NCBI GenBank assembly: GCA_015489555.1 | Contig: WFZN01000047.1 | Location: forward strand, 1 to 22,636 | Source: Candidatus Dojkabacteria bacterium | GTDB taxonomy: Bacteria; Patescibacteriota; Dojkabacteria; GCA-002793355 | DNA: 22,636 bases | Direction of reading: 5' to 3' | Position numbers and translations under genes: made by a program | Notes under the pieces: model-generated | What the model was told of the DNA's origin: nothing | The model's database searches: none | Seen by the model: the letters and a program-made list of their open reading frames with translations, nothing else | Shown here: positions 14,961-21,821 of the stretch, in pieces | Position numbering within the stretch: the stretch's first letter is position 1 | How the letters are laid out: each line of letters starts with the position of its first letter

Positions 14961-14966
14961 TATAAT
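14961..14966 (+). promoter_or_regulatory. consensus -10 box of the leaderless mreB operon promoter
   Basis: TATAAT, six bases, then ATG at 14973. The -35 region (about 14938-14943) is poor, which suggests activator dependence; the repeat arm lies just upstream. Confidence 0.6.
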
Positions 14967-14972
14967 CCTATT

Positions 14973-16034
14973 ATGAAAGAAATAAAAGCCTTCTTAAACA
15001 AAATGTTAACACCATTATCTTTTGATGTAGGAATAGACCTTGGAACAGCAAACACAAGGGTAGGTATTAAAAATCTTGGATTAGTTACTATAGAACCCTC
15101 AGTTGTGGCAATAAACCGTAGAACCCAACAAGTACTTGCAGTCGGCAACCAGGCCAAAGAAATGCTGGGAAAAACACCCGCAGATATAGTAGCCATCCGC
15201 CCACTAAAAGACGGAGTAGTTGTAGACTTTGAAACCACGTTAGAAATGCTAAAGCACTTTATCCAAGTAGCCAAAAGTAATGCCCCTACCTCTACACCAT
15301 TTAGCAAACCCAGGGTAATAGTAGGGGTACCATTTACTGCTACAGATGTAGAAAAAGAAGCAACCATAGACGCAGCACTATATGCCGGGGCAAAAGAAGC
15401 ATACATTATAGAGGAACCAATCGCAGCAGCAATCGGCATAGGTCTACCCATAGAAAGTCCGCAAGGGAACATGGTTGTTGACATCGGTGGAGGGACAACA
15501 GACATAACCATAATATCTCTCGGAGGCCTTGTCGTGGATAAAACCATACAAATAGCTGGCGATGAAATGGACGAAGCCATAATTGATTTTGTTAAAGAAA
15601 ACTACAACCTTCTAATCGGCCCCCAAACTGCAGAAGCCATTAAAAAAGAGCTTGGGAATATACGTCCAAGTGACGATCCTCGTACAGCGAGGATTCATGG
15701 AACTGACATCAATACAAGACTCCCACATAGTATCGAAATAACCGAGAATGAAATAGCCGAAGCTCTGTTTCCCGTTATCCTTAAAATCACAGAAGCAATC
15801 AAAGAGGCCCTAGAAGAAGCCCCACCAGAAATAAACGCTGACATACGTCAAAAAGGGCTAGTTATCACAGGAGGAGGAAGCTTAATACGAAATCTAGATA
15901 AACACTGGGAAAACGAACTGGGGATTCCAATAAAGCGAGCTAAAGACCCTCAATTTAGTGTACTCAAAGGCATACTCAGAGCGTTTGATAATATAGATTA
16001 TATAAAACGTCTTCAAGAGAGCCCGATCATATAA
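14973..16034 (+). CDS. mreB: MreB, rod-shape-determining actin homologue
   Basis: 353 aa from ATG at 14973. ATP-binding actin-fold motifs: phosphate-1 loop GIDLGTANTRVG (20-31), phosphate-2 DIGGGTTDIT (170-179), and the adenosine loop ITGGGSLI (298-305). EEPIAAAIG (147-155) is the connecting motif. MreB forms membrane-bound filaments that guide lateral wall synthesis. About 17 residues precede the actin fold, amphipathic and basic (KEIKAFLNKM), suited to membrane binding. It is first in mreB-mreC-mreD-PBP2. The -10 box directly before the start implies a leaderless mRNA, so the first codon would be the 5' end. Confidence 0.98.
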   Translation: MKEIKAFLNKMLTPLSFDVGIDLGTANTRVGIKNLGLVTIEPSVVAINRRTQQVLAVGNQAKEMLGKTPADIVAIRPLKDGVVVDFETTLEMLKHFIQVAKSNAPTSTPFSKPRVIVGVPFTATDVEKEATIDAALYAGAKEAYIIEEPIAAAIGIGLPIESPQGNMVVDIGGGTTDITIISLGGLVVDKTIQIAGDEMDEAIIDFVKENYNLLIGPQTAEAIKKELGNIRPSDDPRTARIHGTDINTRLPHSIEITENEIAEALFPVILKITEAIKEALEEAPPEINADIRQKGLVITGGGSLIRNLDKHWENELGIPIKRAKDPQFSVLKGILRAFDNIDYIKRLQESPII

Positions 16035-16048
16035 TACAAAACGAAAGA

Positions 16049-16855
16049 ATGCATAAGACTCAAATACTTTTAGTAGACTCTCTTTTATTTCTGCTTATAA
16101 ACCTGCTAATATTTGCCGGAAACATAACTTCTAGAATGCCCAACACATTGACACTACTTCAAGACATATACACAATAACCCTAACAGAAATAGCCTCCCA
16201 CATACGAGGCATAGAAACAATAAAAACATCTATCCGAAACCAGGCGCAACTTTACGAAGAAAACCTAAAACTAAAACAAGAATTGTACGAACTAATAAAC
16301 CATTTAGATGAATCTAACTGCTTAGAGGAAAATCCTTCTAACTTTGATAAAAAGATTCCGATTAAATTAATGGCTGTAAATTATCCTACAGAAGGCGAAA
16401 TGCTCTTTAGCCTACCTAATAACGATATATCTGAATCTATCTCTTTCAATTCCTCTAGTAGGACAGCCGATATTTTCGTAGTCACAACAGATAACCTATT
16501 GGTAGGACGAGTAGAGACCATAAAAAATAACTGGATATTTGTAGAAACTATATACAAAATAGGCTTTGAAGCCCCAGTATTGCTATCCAAAACTAAAGTC
16601 GCGGGTCTATATAAACGCCTTACTGAGGGTCTATTCATCGTAGATATTCCGACAGAATACAACATACAACCCAATGAATCTGTCAACCTACTTGCTACGA
16701 ACATACTCCCCACCTCTATCCTTATTGGTAGAGTCAAGGAAGTAAGACAAGAGCACGCTAAAACAACTTACCTGATCAAAATCGAACCGGCATGGCAAAA
16801 TCTCCGGTGGGATAAATATAATTATCTTCTTCTAGCACCTAATACGACAGACTAA
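16049..16855 (+). CDS. mreC: MreC, rod-shape-determining periplasmic scaffold
   Basis: 268 aa from ATG at 16049, 14 nt after the mreB stop. One membrane segment lies at about 7-25 (ILLVDSLLFLLINLLIFAG), then a coiled coil at about 55-90 (RNQAQLYEENLKLKQELYELINHL), then the double beta-barrel region (about 105-265: FVVTTDNLLVGRVETIKNNWIFVETIY, and the closing NILPTSILIGRVKEVRQ). This is the standard MreC layout and size. MreC links MreB and PBP2 in the elongasome and activates the synthase. GAAAGA before the ATG is a weak ribosome site. Confidence 0.93.
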   Translation: MHKTQILLVDSLLFLLINLLIFAGNITSRMPNTLTLLQDIYTITLTEIASHIRGIETIKTSIRNQAQLYEENLKLKQELYELINHLDESNCLEENPSNFDKKIPIKLMAVNYPTEGEMLFSLPNNDISESISFNSSSRTADIFVVTTDNLLVGRVETIKNNWIFVETIYKIGFEAPVLLSKTKVAGLYKRLTEGLFIVDIPTEYNIQPNESVNLLATNILPTSILIGRVKEVRQEHAKTTYLIKIEPAWQNLRWDKYNYLLLAPNTTD

Positions 16856-16856
16856 A

Positions 16857-17321
16857 ATGATGCCGCCGTTATTTTATCTTATTTATATAGTCCTGCTCCT
16901 CTTCTTTGCAGGTAGCCTTTCTATTCATTTTAATATTGCACTATTTATTACAAACAAATTTTTTACAAACAACCTCAATCATAAACAAGCCATTTTCTAC
17001 CTGGGTACCATTACTCTGATCTCTTTAATAAAACCAGGTGTTGCTGGAGTCGACGGAATAATAATCACACTGTTTGTGCTAACACTTTACTTCACTTATA
17101 AACTTATACCAACCTATAAACGTGGTCTACTATTCTGGCTAATAATCTTTTTAACAGGCACCATCGCTAACTACTTTATATACTTCTCCTTACTTACAAT
17201 TTCCTCACATGACTTGATACGAAAAACACCTACAAATACTAACAAGGCCTTATTCTATATTGGATCTTCTCTATTTTTATATCTCTTACAATTTATATAT
17301 GCAAAACCTAGAGATTACTAA
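16857..17321 (+). CDS. mreD: MreD, rod-shape-determining membrane protein
   Basis: 154 aa, ATG at 16857, 1 nt after the mreC stop. There are about five hydrophobic segments: 5-21, 43-55, 62-80, 90-112 and 128-148. Sequence conservation in MreD is low, so the call rests on length, topology and position between mreC and PBP2. It is an integral membrane part of the elongasome. Its last 23 nt overlap the PBP2 start, so translation is probably coupled. Confidence 0.82.
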   Translation: MMPPLFYLIYIVLLLFFAGSLSIHFNIALFITNKFFTNNLNHKQAIFYLGTITLISLIKPGVAGVDGIIITLFVLTLYFTYKLIPTYKRGLLFWLIIFLTGTIANYFIYFSLLTISSHDLIRKTPTNTNKALFYIGSSLFLYLLQFIYAKPRDY

Positions 17322-19173
17322 CATTAACTTCTCACTGTTAGCCAAGACAACCGCAAAACATCCGAACAAAAATAGTCACTCCAAAAGCTCCCCCGCTATT
17401 ATAATATTACAATTACTTGGCCTGTTTGGAGCAAGTATCTTACTATTACTTTCAAGACACATAGAATTAGGGATCAAACAAAATGCATACTACACGTATC
17501 TTTCCAGAATAAATTCAATACGTAAAGAGATTATCTCCCCAAGGAGAGGACACATCTTAACATCTGATAATGTACTGCTTGCCGCCAACAAGCCCGCATA
17601 CAATGTGTACATTAATCACCCAGCAACGATCAAGGAGATACTAAATATTTCTCCGGTACTTACAAAGTATCAAAAACAGATAAAAAACCGACTGGAATCC
17701 CTTCATAAAGAGGACGCAATCTATCCTGCCCTCCTACTTGAAAATATACCCATCAAGGACTCTGTTTTACTACGTAGCACTTCTTCTACCCTTATTTCTG
17801 TCAGAGAGGAATGGATTCGCGATTATCCTACCTCCGAAGTAACTGCACATATAATAGGTTATATTGGGCTTCCCTCTCAAAATGAGTTAAAAGAGTTTGA
17901 ATATCTATCTTTAAACGACTACGTAGGTAAAAGCGGCCTTGAACGATACTACGATAAGACTTTAAGAGGCGAAAAGGGATACATATACGCTGAACGTAAT
18001 GCTAACGGAGACATCGTCTCCTCTCTTACAATGTCATCGTCTTCCCCTAAAGATGGTGCAAACCTCAAGCTAACTATAAATTATAAAATGCAAGAGTCTC
18101 TCTATAAAGCTCTTAAGCGCGTCATCAATCAGTACAATATAAAAGCAGGCAGCGCCATTATATTGAACCCTTATACAGGTAAAGTGCTTGCATACGCGGT
18201 TTATCCATCCTTTAAAAATAATGCATTCCTTCCTCCCATAAATACAGAATTGATATCAGAGTATCTACAAAACCCGCGGGAACCGCTACTTAACAGAGGG
18301 ATAGCGGCACAACTACCTCCTGGTTCTACATTTAAAACCATTGTAGCAGCAGCAGCTTTAAGCGAAGGAGTAATAACAGCAAACACAGAGTACGAGAGCA
18401 AAGGATACATAACACTTAGTGGAGGACTTATATTTCAAGAGTTTCACAAACGTAAGCATGGATACATAAACGTGTCCGAGGCTTTGATGGTATCAAGTAA
18501 TGTCTTCTTCTGCAAGGTAATGTTGAAGCTTGGTATAGACAGATTCATCCCTTACGCCCAGAAATTCGGTATAGGCCAAAAGACAGGCATCGATCTACCA
18601 TTTGAAGCAAGCGGCAGGTTACCAACGCCTGAAACGAAAATAAAACTAGCTAAAACTGTTGCCCCATGGCTTGAACCAATATGGTACCCTGAGGGGGATT
18701 CTTGTAACACGGCGATTGGCCAGGGTATAACGCTAGTTACTCCGATACAAATGGCAAAAGTTGCAGCCATTATAGCAAACGGCGGTTATCCAATAAAACC
18801 ATATCTAGTTGATCAGTTCATATATCCTGACCAAACCATACTAACAAATAAACCATATATAGGAGAACGTTTCCTGACAGAAAAAGCCATACAACCGGTT
18901 AGATACGGTATGTACCTATCCGTATATGGTAATAGAGGCCTAGTAAAGATACTATCTCAGTTACCAGTAAAAATAGCAGCCAAAACAGGAACAGCAGAGT
19001 TTGGACAGAAAACAGCCAAAGGCTATGACAATACCCACGGTTGGTTAATCGGATTTTATCCCTACGAAAAGCCACAATATGCCTTTGCTGTTATGCTAGA
19101 AAATGGCGGTACCGGTGCTAAAGCCGCAAGAGTAATGTACGAGTTTATAAAAGACATAAACCAGAAAAACTAA
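17299..19173 (+). CDS. mrdA: PBP2, class B penicillin-binding transpeptidase
   Basis: 624 aa from the ATG at 17299; a TTG at 17260 in the same frame is a less likely start. A cytoplasmic tail (1-30) leads to a membrane anchor (about 32-52), then the pedestal domain, including SPRRGHILTSDNVLLAANKPAYNVYI (80-105) and VGKSGLERYYDKTLRGEKG (209-227). The transpeptidase domain carries all three active-site motifs: S343-T-F-K346, S399-S-N401 and K562-T-G. It cross-links lateral-wall peptidoglycan with the glycosyltransferase RodA. No rodA gene follows; the gene ends 26 nt before the convergent rpmB stop. mreD overlap suggests coupled expression. Confidence 0.96.
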   Translation: MQNLEITNINFSLLAKTTAKHPNKNSHSKSSPAIIILQLLGLFGASILLLLSRHIELGIKQNAYYTYLSRINSIRKEIISPRRGHILTSDNVLLAANKPAYNVYINHPATIKEILNISPVLTKYQKQIKNRLESLHKEDAIYPALLLENIPIKDSVLLRSTSSTLISVREEWIRDYPTSEVTAHIIGYIGLPSQNELKEFEYLSLNDYVGKSGLERYYDKTLRGEKGYIYAERNANGDIVSSLTMSSSSPKDGANLKLTINYKMQESLYKALKRVINQYNIKAGSAIILNPYTGKVLAYAVYPSFKNNAFLPPINTELISEYLQNPREPLLNRGIAAQLPPGSTFKTIVAAAALSEGVITANTEYESKGYITLSGGLIFQEFHKRKHGYINVSEALMVSSNVFFCKVMLKLGIDRFIPYAQKFGIGQKTGIDLPFEASGRLPTPETKIKLAKTVAPWLEPIWYPEGDSCNTAIGQGITLVTPIQMAKVAAIIANGGYPIKPYLVDQFIYPDQTILTNKPYIGERFLTEKAIQPVRYGMYLSVYGNRGLVKILSQLPVKIAAKTGTAEFGQKTAKGYDNTHGWLIGFYPYEKPQYAFAVMLENGGTGAKAARVMYEFIKDINQKN

Positions 19174-19199
19174 CAAACATTGCTATACAGTAAAAAATC

Positions 19200-19472
19200 C
19201 TACAACAAAGGTTTGACAAAGAGTTTCCGATATAATTTGCGATTCTTGCGTTTAAGAAACACTTCGGCCTCCTTACGGTATCTACGGTAACAAGACATAC
19301 ACATTTTTACTTTTGCCCCTCCAAGAGGAGTTTCTAACGTTACTTCCCTCAAATTAGGAATCCACACGCGATTAGTCTTAGGGGCTCGGTAACGCCATGC
19401 TTTCGAGTGTTTATGTTTTTTCCTATGCCCATATACCGGTTTCTTACCGCATATATCACATCGTTTTGCCAT
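19200..19472 (-). CDS. rpmB: 50S ribosomal protein bL28
   Basis: 90 aa from ATG at 19472, 3 nt after the rplA stop. N-terminus MAKRCDICGKKPVYGHRKKHKHSKAW, then TNRVWIPNLREVTLETPLGG and a C-terminal CMSC. Four cysteines (C5, C8, C58, C61) form the zinc-binding version of bL28. It binds 23S rRNA in the late 50S subunit. Being directly after uL1 is unusual; rplJ-rplL usually follow there. Confidence 0.96.
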   Translation of the reverse strand: MAKRCDICGKKPVYGHRKKHKHSKAWRYRAPKTNRVWIPNLREVTLETPLGGAKVKMCMSCYRRYRKEAEVFLKRKNRKLYRKLFVKPLL

Positions 19473-19475
19473 CTT

Positions 19476-20171
19476 CTACTTGCTAGTTAATCTTATCTTT
19501 ATGGCTGGCCCCATCGTAGGAGCTATATATGCCTTTTTAAATAGATTATCGATACTTCTCCCCGTGGCTACGACTAGCTCGTTAAGCACTGCATATAAAT
19601 TCTCTTCTAATTCCTCTTCGGCCATGTCAGTTGTGCCAAAACCAAAATGAACTACTGCTGTACGATCCACCTTAACCAGATACTTACCCTTTTTAAATTC
19701 ATTAACCGCATCCTTTATACGCCCCGGTTCAACAATTGTCCCTGTTTTTGCATTTGGCATTAAGCCCTTGGGCCCCAACTGTTTACCGAACTTAGCAAGC
19801 TCAGGCATGATTGCAGGCACAGCCAACAACACATCAAATTCCAACCTACCGGTCTCTATTTGCTTCTTTATCTCATCGAAATCGTAAAAATCTGCCCCTG
19901 CGTCCTTGACTTTCTCCTTTAAACCCAAGGGTACTGCTACAGCGACCCTTATATCTCTCTGTTTAAATGGGTGCGGAAAAATAACCTGTACTTTTATCGA
20001 TCTAGGGTCTGTATTTTTAGGTAAGTTTAATAGACCATGAAACTCCACAGTACCTGTAAAATTACTATAACTTACTTGTTTTACCAATTTTAAGGCCTCA
20101 GCCAAGGTATATTCCTTAAACTTATCAATAATTGCGGCAACTTTGGCATATTTTTTGCTCCTCTTGACCAT
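19476..20171 (-). CDS. rplA: 50S ribosomal protein uL1
   Basis: 231 aa, ATG at 20171, one base after the uL11 stop, so re-initiation or coupling is likely. Conserved blocks: TVEFHGLLNLPKNTDPRSIK (41-60), GKQLGPKGLMPNAKTGTI (129-146) and the C-terminal PTMGPAIKI. uL1 forms the mobile L1 stalk that contacts E-site tRNA, and in many bacteria it represses its own rplKA mRNA. The length is standard. Confidence 0.98.
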   Translation of the reverse strand: MVKRSKKYAKVAAIIDKFKEYTLAEALKLVKQVSYSNFTGTVEFHGLLNLPKNTDPRSIKVQVIFPHPFKQRDIRVAVAVPLGLKEKVKDAGADFYDFDEIKKQIETGRLEFDVLLAVPAIMPELAKFGKQLGPKGLMPNAKTGTIVEPGRIKDAVNEFKKGKYLVKVDRTAVVHFGFGTTDMAEEELEENLYAVLNELVVATGRSIDNLFKKAYIAPTMGPAIKIRLTSK

Positions 20172-20172
20172 A

Positions 20173-20607
20173 CTACTCTAATTCAGCATCAATCTTAACT
20201 CCCATTTGCCTTGCTGTCCCAGCAATAATTCTCATCGCCTTGGCAATATCAGCGGTATTTAAGTCCTCTAACTTCTGTTTAGCTATTTTCTCTAACTGCT
20301 CTTTTGTAAGTTTCCCTACATACTTTATATTTGGAGTACCTGACCCTTTCTTTATATTTAACTCTTTTTTTATCAGTTCAGAAGCCGGAGGTTGTTTTAT
20401 TTCGAACGAAAAGCTCCTATCATTATAGATTTTTAAGACAACAGTTACCTTTTGTCCTCTTTTATCTTGTGTAGCCTGATTAAACTTGTCTACAAAATCC
20501 TTAATATTTACTCCAGCCTGACTCAACATAGGACCAAGAGGCGGCGCTGGAGTCGCCGCTCCCCCCATAATAAGGAGTTTCATTATCTTTACTACCTTTT
20601 TAGCCAT
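20173..20607 (-). CDS. rplK: 50S ribosomal protein uL11
   Basis: 144 aa from ATG at 20607. The N-terminal domain has the thiopeptide/stringent-factor region GGAATPAPPLGPMLSQAGVN (15-34), and the C-terminal RNA-binding part ends with NTADIAKAMRIIAGTARQMG. uL11 with 23S rRNA forms the stalk base contacted by elongation factors and RelA. It lies 21 nt after nusG. A TAGAAT box six bases before the ATG might give an extra leaderless transcript, but this could be chance. Confidence 0.98.
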   Translation of the reverse strand: MAKKVVKIMKLLIMGGAATPAPPLGPMLSQAGVNIKDFVDKFNQATQDKRGQKVTVVLKIYNDRSFSFEIKQPPASELIKKELNIKKGSGTPNIKYVGKLTKEQLEKIAKQKLEDLNTADIAKAMRIIAGTARQMGVKIDAELE

Positions 20608-20628
20608 TGCTGTATTCTACATCATGTA

Positions 20629-21171
20629 TTAAATCTTTGCTACTTCTCCCATATGTACCTCATATGGTATCTCAGTACCTAACATGCTTATAACTACAGT
20701 CAACTTTTCGTTTTTCTCATCAATGTTTACCACTTTCCCGATTTGACCTTTAAATACGCCATCTATGATCCTTACCGCATCATTAATCATAAACTGCGTT
20801 TTATATTCGACTTTTTCTTCATCTTTACTTTTACCTGATTTAAATCTTTCGATCTCTTCAGGAGATACTGGAGTTATTTCCCCCCCTACTCGCACAAAGC
20901 CACGCACTTCTTCTATTGAATTGACAAGAGCTACAGTCTCATTATCTAAAACCATCCTAACAAGAATATAACCCGGTAACATTTTCTTTTCCTTGATAAC
21001 TTTCTTCGCCCCCTTAAACTCCACCTGTTTTTGACGCGGCACAAAAGTTTCTAGGATCTTTTTTTCAAGCTTAAAATCTTTAGCCAGCTGCATTATCATT
21101 TTCGCCACGTGATCTTCCTTGCCCGTATATACGGCTACAGTATACCACTTAGGTTCATTGGCCTTTGACAT
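20629..21171 (-). CDS. nusG: NusG, transcription elongation factor
   Basis: 180 aa from ATG at 21171. The NGN domain runs from KWYTVAVYTGKEDHVAKMI (8-26) through PGYILVRM (66-73) to VRGFVRVGG (89-97). A flexible lysine/glutamate linker (about 111-124) leads to the KOW domain (130-160: DAVRIIDGVFKGQIGKVVNI). NusG binds RNA polymerase and couples it to Rho or the ribosome. It starts 17 nt after secE, the classical secE-nusG-rplK-rplA order. Confidence 0.97.
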   Translation of the reverse strand: MSKANEPKWYTVAVYTGKEDHVAKMIMQLAKDFKLEKKILETFVPRQKQVEFKGAKKVIKEKKMLPGYILVRMVLDNETVALVNSIEEVRGFVRVGGEITPVSPEEIERFKSGKSKDEEKVEYKTQFMINDAVRIIDGVFKGQIGKVVNIDEKNEKLTVVISMLGTEIPYEVHMGEVAKI

Positions 21172-21188
21172 TCTAACAGCTACTCTAA

Positions 21189-21425
21189 TTAATTTAGACC
21201 TACTAGCAATTGCTGAGTCCTTCTAAATAGTACATCTAAGCCATAGATGTACCCTGTTATTATAGCAGAAATTATTACAACTGCTATTACGTATTTTATC
21301 AAATCTTTTCTATTAACCCATTCTATCTTCCTTACCTCTTGCATTACTCCATACAGGTATTCCTTAGCATTTCTCATAAATCCAGGAAGAGCGAATGAGA
21401 CCTTTACACCCATTGCAGCAAACAT
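21189..21425 (-). CDS. secE: SecE, preprotein translocase subunit
   Basis: 78 aa from ATG at 21425; a second ATG at 21413 (MGVKVSF) is an alternative. The amphipathic cytoplasmic helix EVRKIEWVNRKDLIKYV precedes one C-terminal membrane segment (VIAVVIISAIITGYIYGLDVLF), the minimal single-span SecE. It clamps SecY in the translocon that SecA, encoded near the other end of this window, drives. It begins 25 nt after tRNA-Trp (22 nt after its CCA), and TAAAAT lies five bases before the start. Confidence 0.94.
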   Translation of the reverse strand: MFAAMGVKVSFALPGFMRNAKEYLYGVMQEVRKIEWVNRKDLIKYVIAVVIISAIITGYIYGLDVLFRRTQQLLVGLN

Positions 21426-21450
21426 AGTTTATTTTAATTCACCAAACTGG

Positions 21451-21521
21451 CAGGCCCACCCCGATTCGAACGGGGACCAGCGGTTTTGGAGACCGCCGTT
21501 CTACCGTTAAACTATGGGCCC
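21451..21521 (-). tRNA. tRNA-Trp(CCA)
   Basis: 71-nt cloverleaf. Acceptor GGGCCCA/TGGGCCT, giving a G1-U72 wobble; D-stem GTTT/GAAC; anticodon stem GCGGT/ACCGC with loop CTCCAAA (anticodon CCA); 4-nt variable loop; T-loop TTCGAAT; discriminator G. The next three bases are CCA (21450-21448), so this is the only tRNA here with a possible encoded CCA. It lies between rpmG and secE. Confidence 0.96.
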
Positions 21522-21530
21522 TGTTAAATA

Positions 21531-21698
21531 TTATTTTGATACACTAGTCTCTTTATGTAATGTATGTTTTTTACAACGAGGGCAGTACTTTTTTAACTCT
21601 AATTTCTGCCCAACTCCACCACTTTTAGTAGTTGTATAGTTAATAGTAGCACATACACTACACTTTAAGCGTATCTTTTGCGTTTTAGGGTTTGCCAT
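21531..21698 (-). CDS. rpmG: 50S ribosomal protein bL33
   Basis: 55 aa, ATG at 21698, stop TAA at 21531. It begins MANPKTQKIRLKCSVC and ends KKYCPRCKKHTLHKETSVSK. Two CxxC pairs (C13/C16 and C39/C42) mark the zinc-binding form of bL33. It sits near the 50S E site. It is placed between tRNA-Gly(TCC), 26 nt upstream, and tRNA-Trp, 9 nt downstream, so both its mRNA ends could be made by tRNA processing. Confidence 0.95.
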   Translation of the reverse strand: MANPKTQKIRLKCSVCATINYTTTKSGGVGQKLELKKYCPRCKKHTLHKETSVSK

Positions 21699-21724
21699 AC
21701 TTTTACATTTATTAAATTAATCTA

Positions 21725-21798
21725 AGCGGGCGACGGGGCTCGAACCCGCAACCTTCGCCTTGGAAGGGCGACGCTCTAGCCAATTGAGCTACACCCGC
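21725..21798 (-). tRNA. tRNA-Gly(TCC)
   Basis: 74-nt cloverleaf. Acceptor GCGGGTG/CGCCCGC with one U-G pair, D-stem GCTC/GAGC, anticodon stem TCGCC/GGCGA with loop CTTCCAA (anticodon TCC), T-loop TTCGAGC, discriminator U. CCA is not encoded. It is first in the rpmG-secE-nusG-rplK-rplA-rpmB run. Confidence 0.96.
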
Positions 21799-21813
21799 TT
21801 GAAGCCTCCTCAA

Positions 21814-21819
21814 ATTATA
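21814..21819 (-). promoter_or_regulatory. -10 box of the tRNA-Gly(TCC)-ribosomal operon
   Basis: Consensus TATAAT, 15 bases before the tRNA 5' end and just after the stop of the upstream gene. A clear -35 was not found. Confidence 0.45.
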
Positions 21820-21821
21820 AC

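Larger units (their letters stand above)
14739..14972. other. rpmF/mreB divergent intergenic region
   Basis: 234 bp holding two divergent promoters and, between them, a perfect 17-bp inverted repeat (14822-14838 and 14913-14929) that encloses 74 bp. Inside that is a smaller dyad AACAAG-N6-CTTGTT (14843-14860). The inner 74 bp is AT-rich, while the arms are GC-rich. No coding frame is evident. Confidence 0.7.

Noticed and set aside
14930..15580. Long open frame antisense to mreB
   Set aside because: It mirrors the strongly conserved mreB coding sequence and is rich in Ser/Pro/Ile with no family features.
17260..17298. TTG start for PBP2 at 17260
   Set aside because: It adds an atypical hydrophobic N-terminus inside mreD; the ATG at 17299 gives the usual short cytoplasmic tail.
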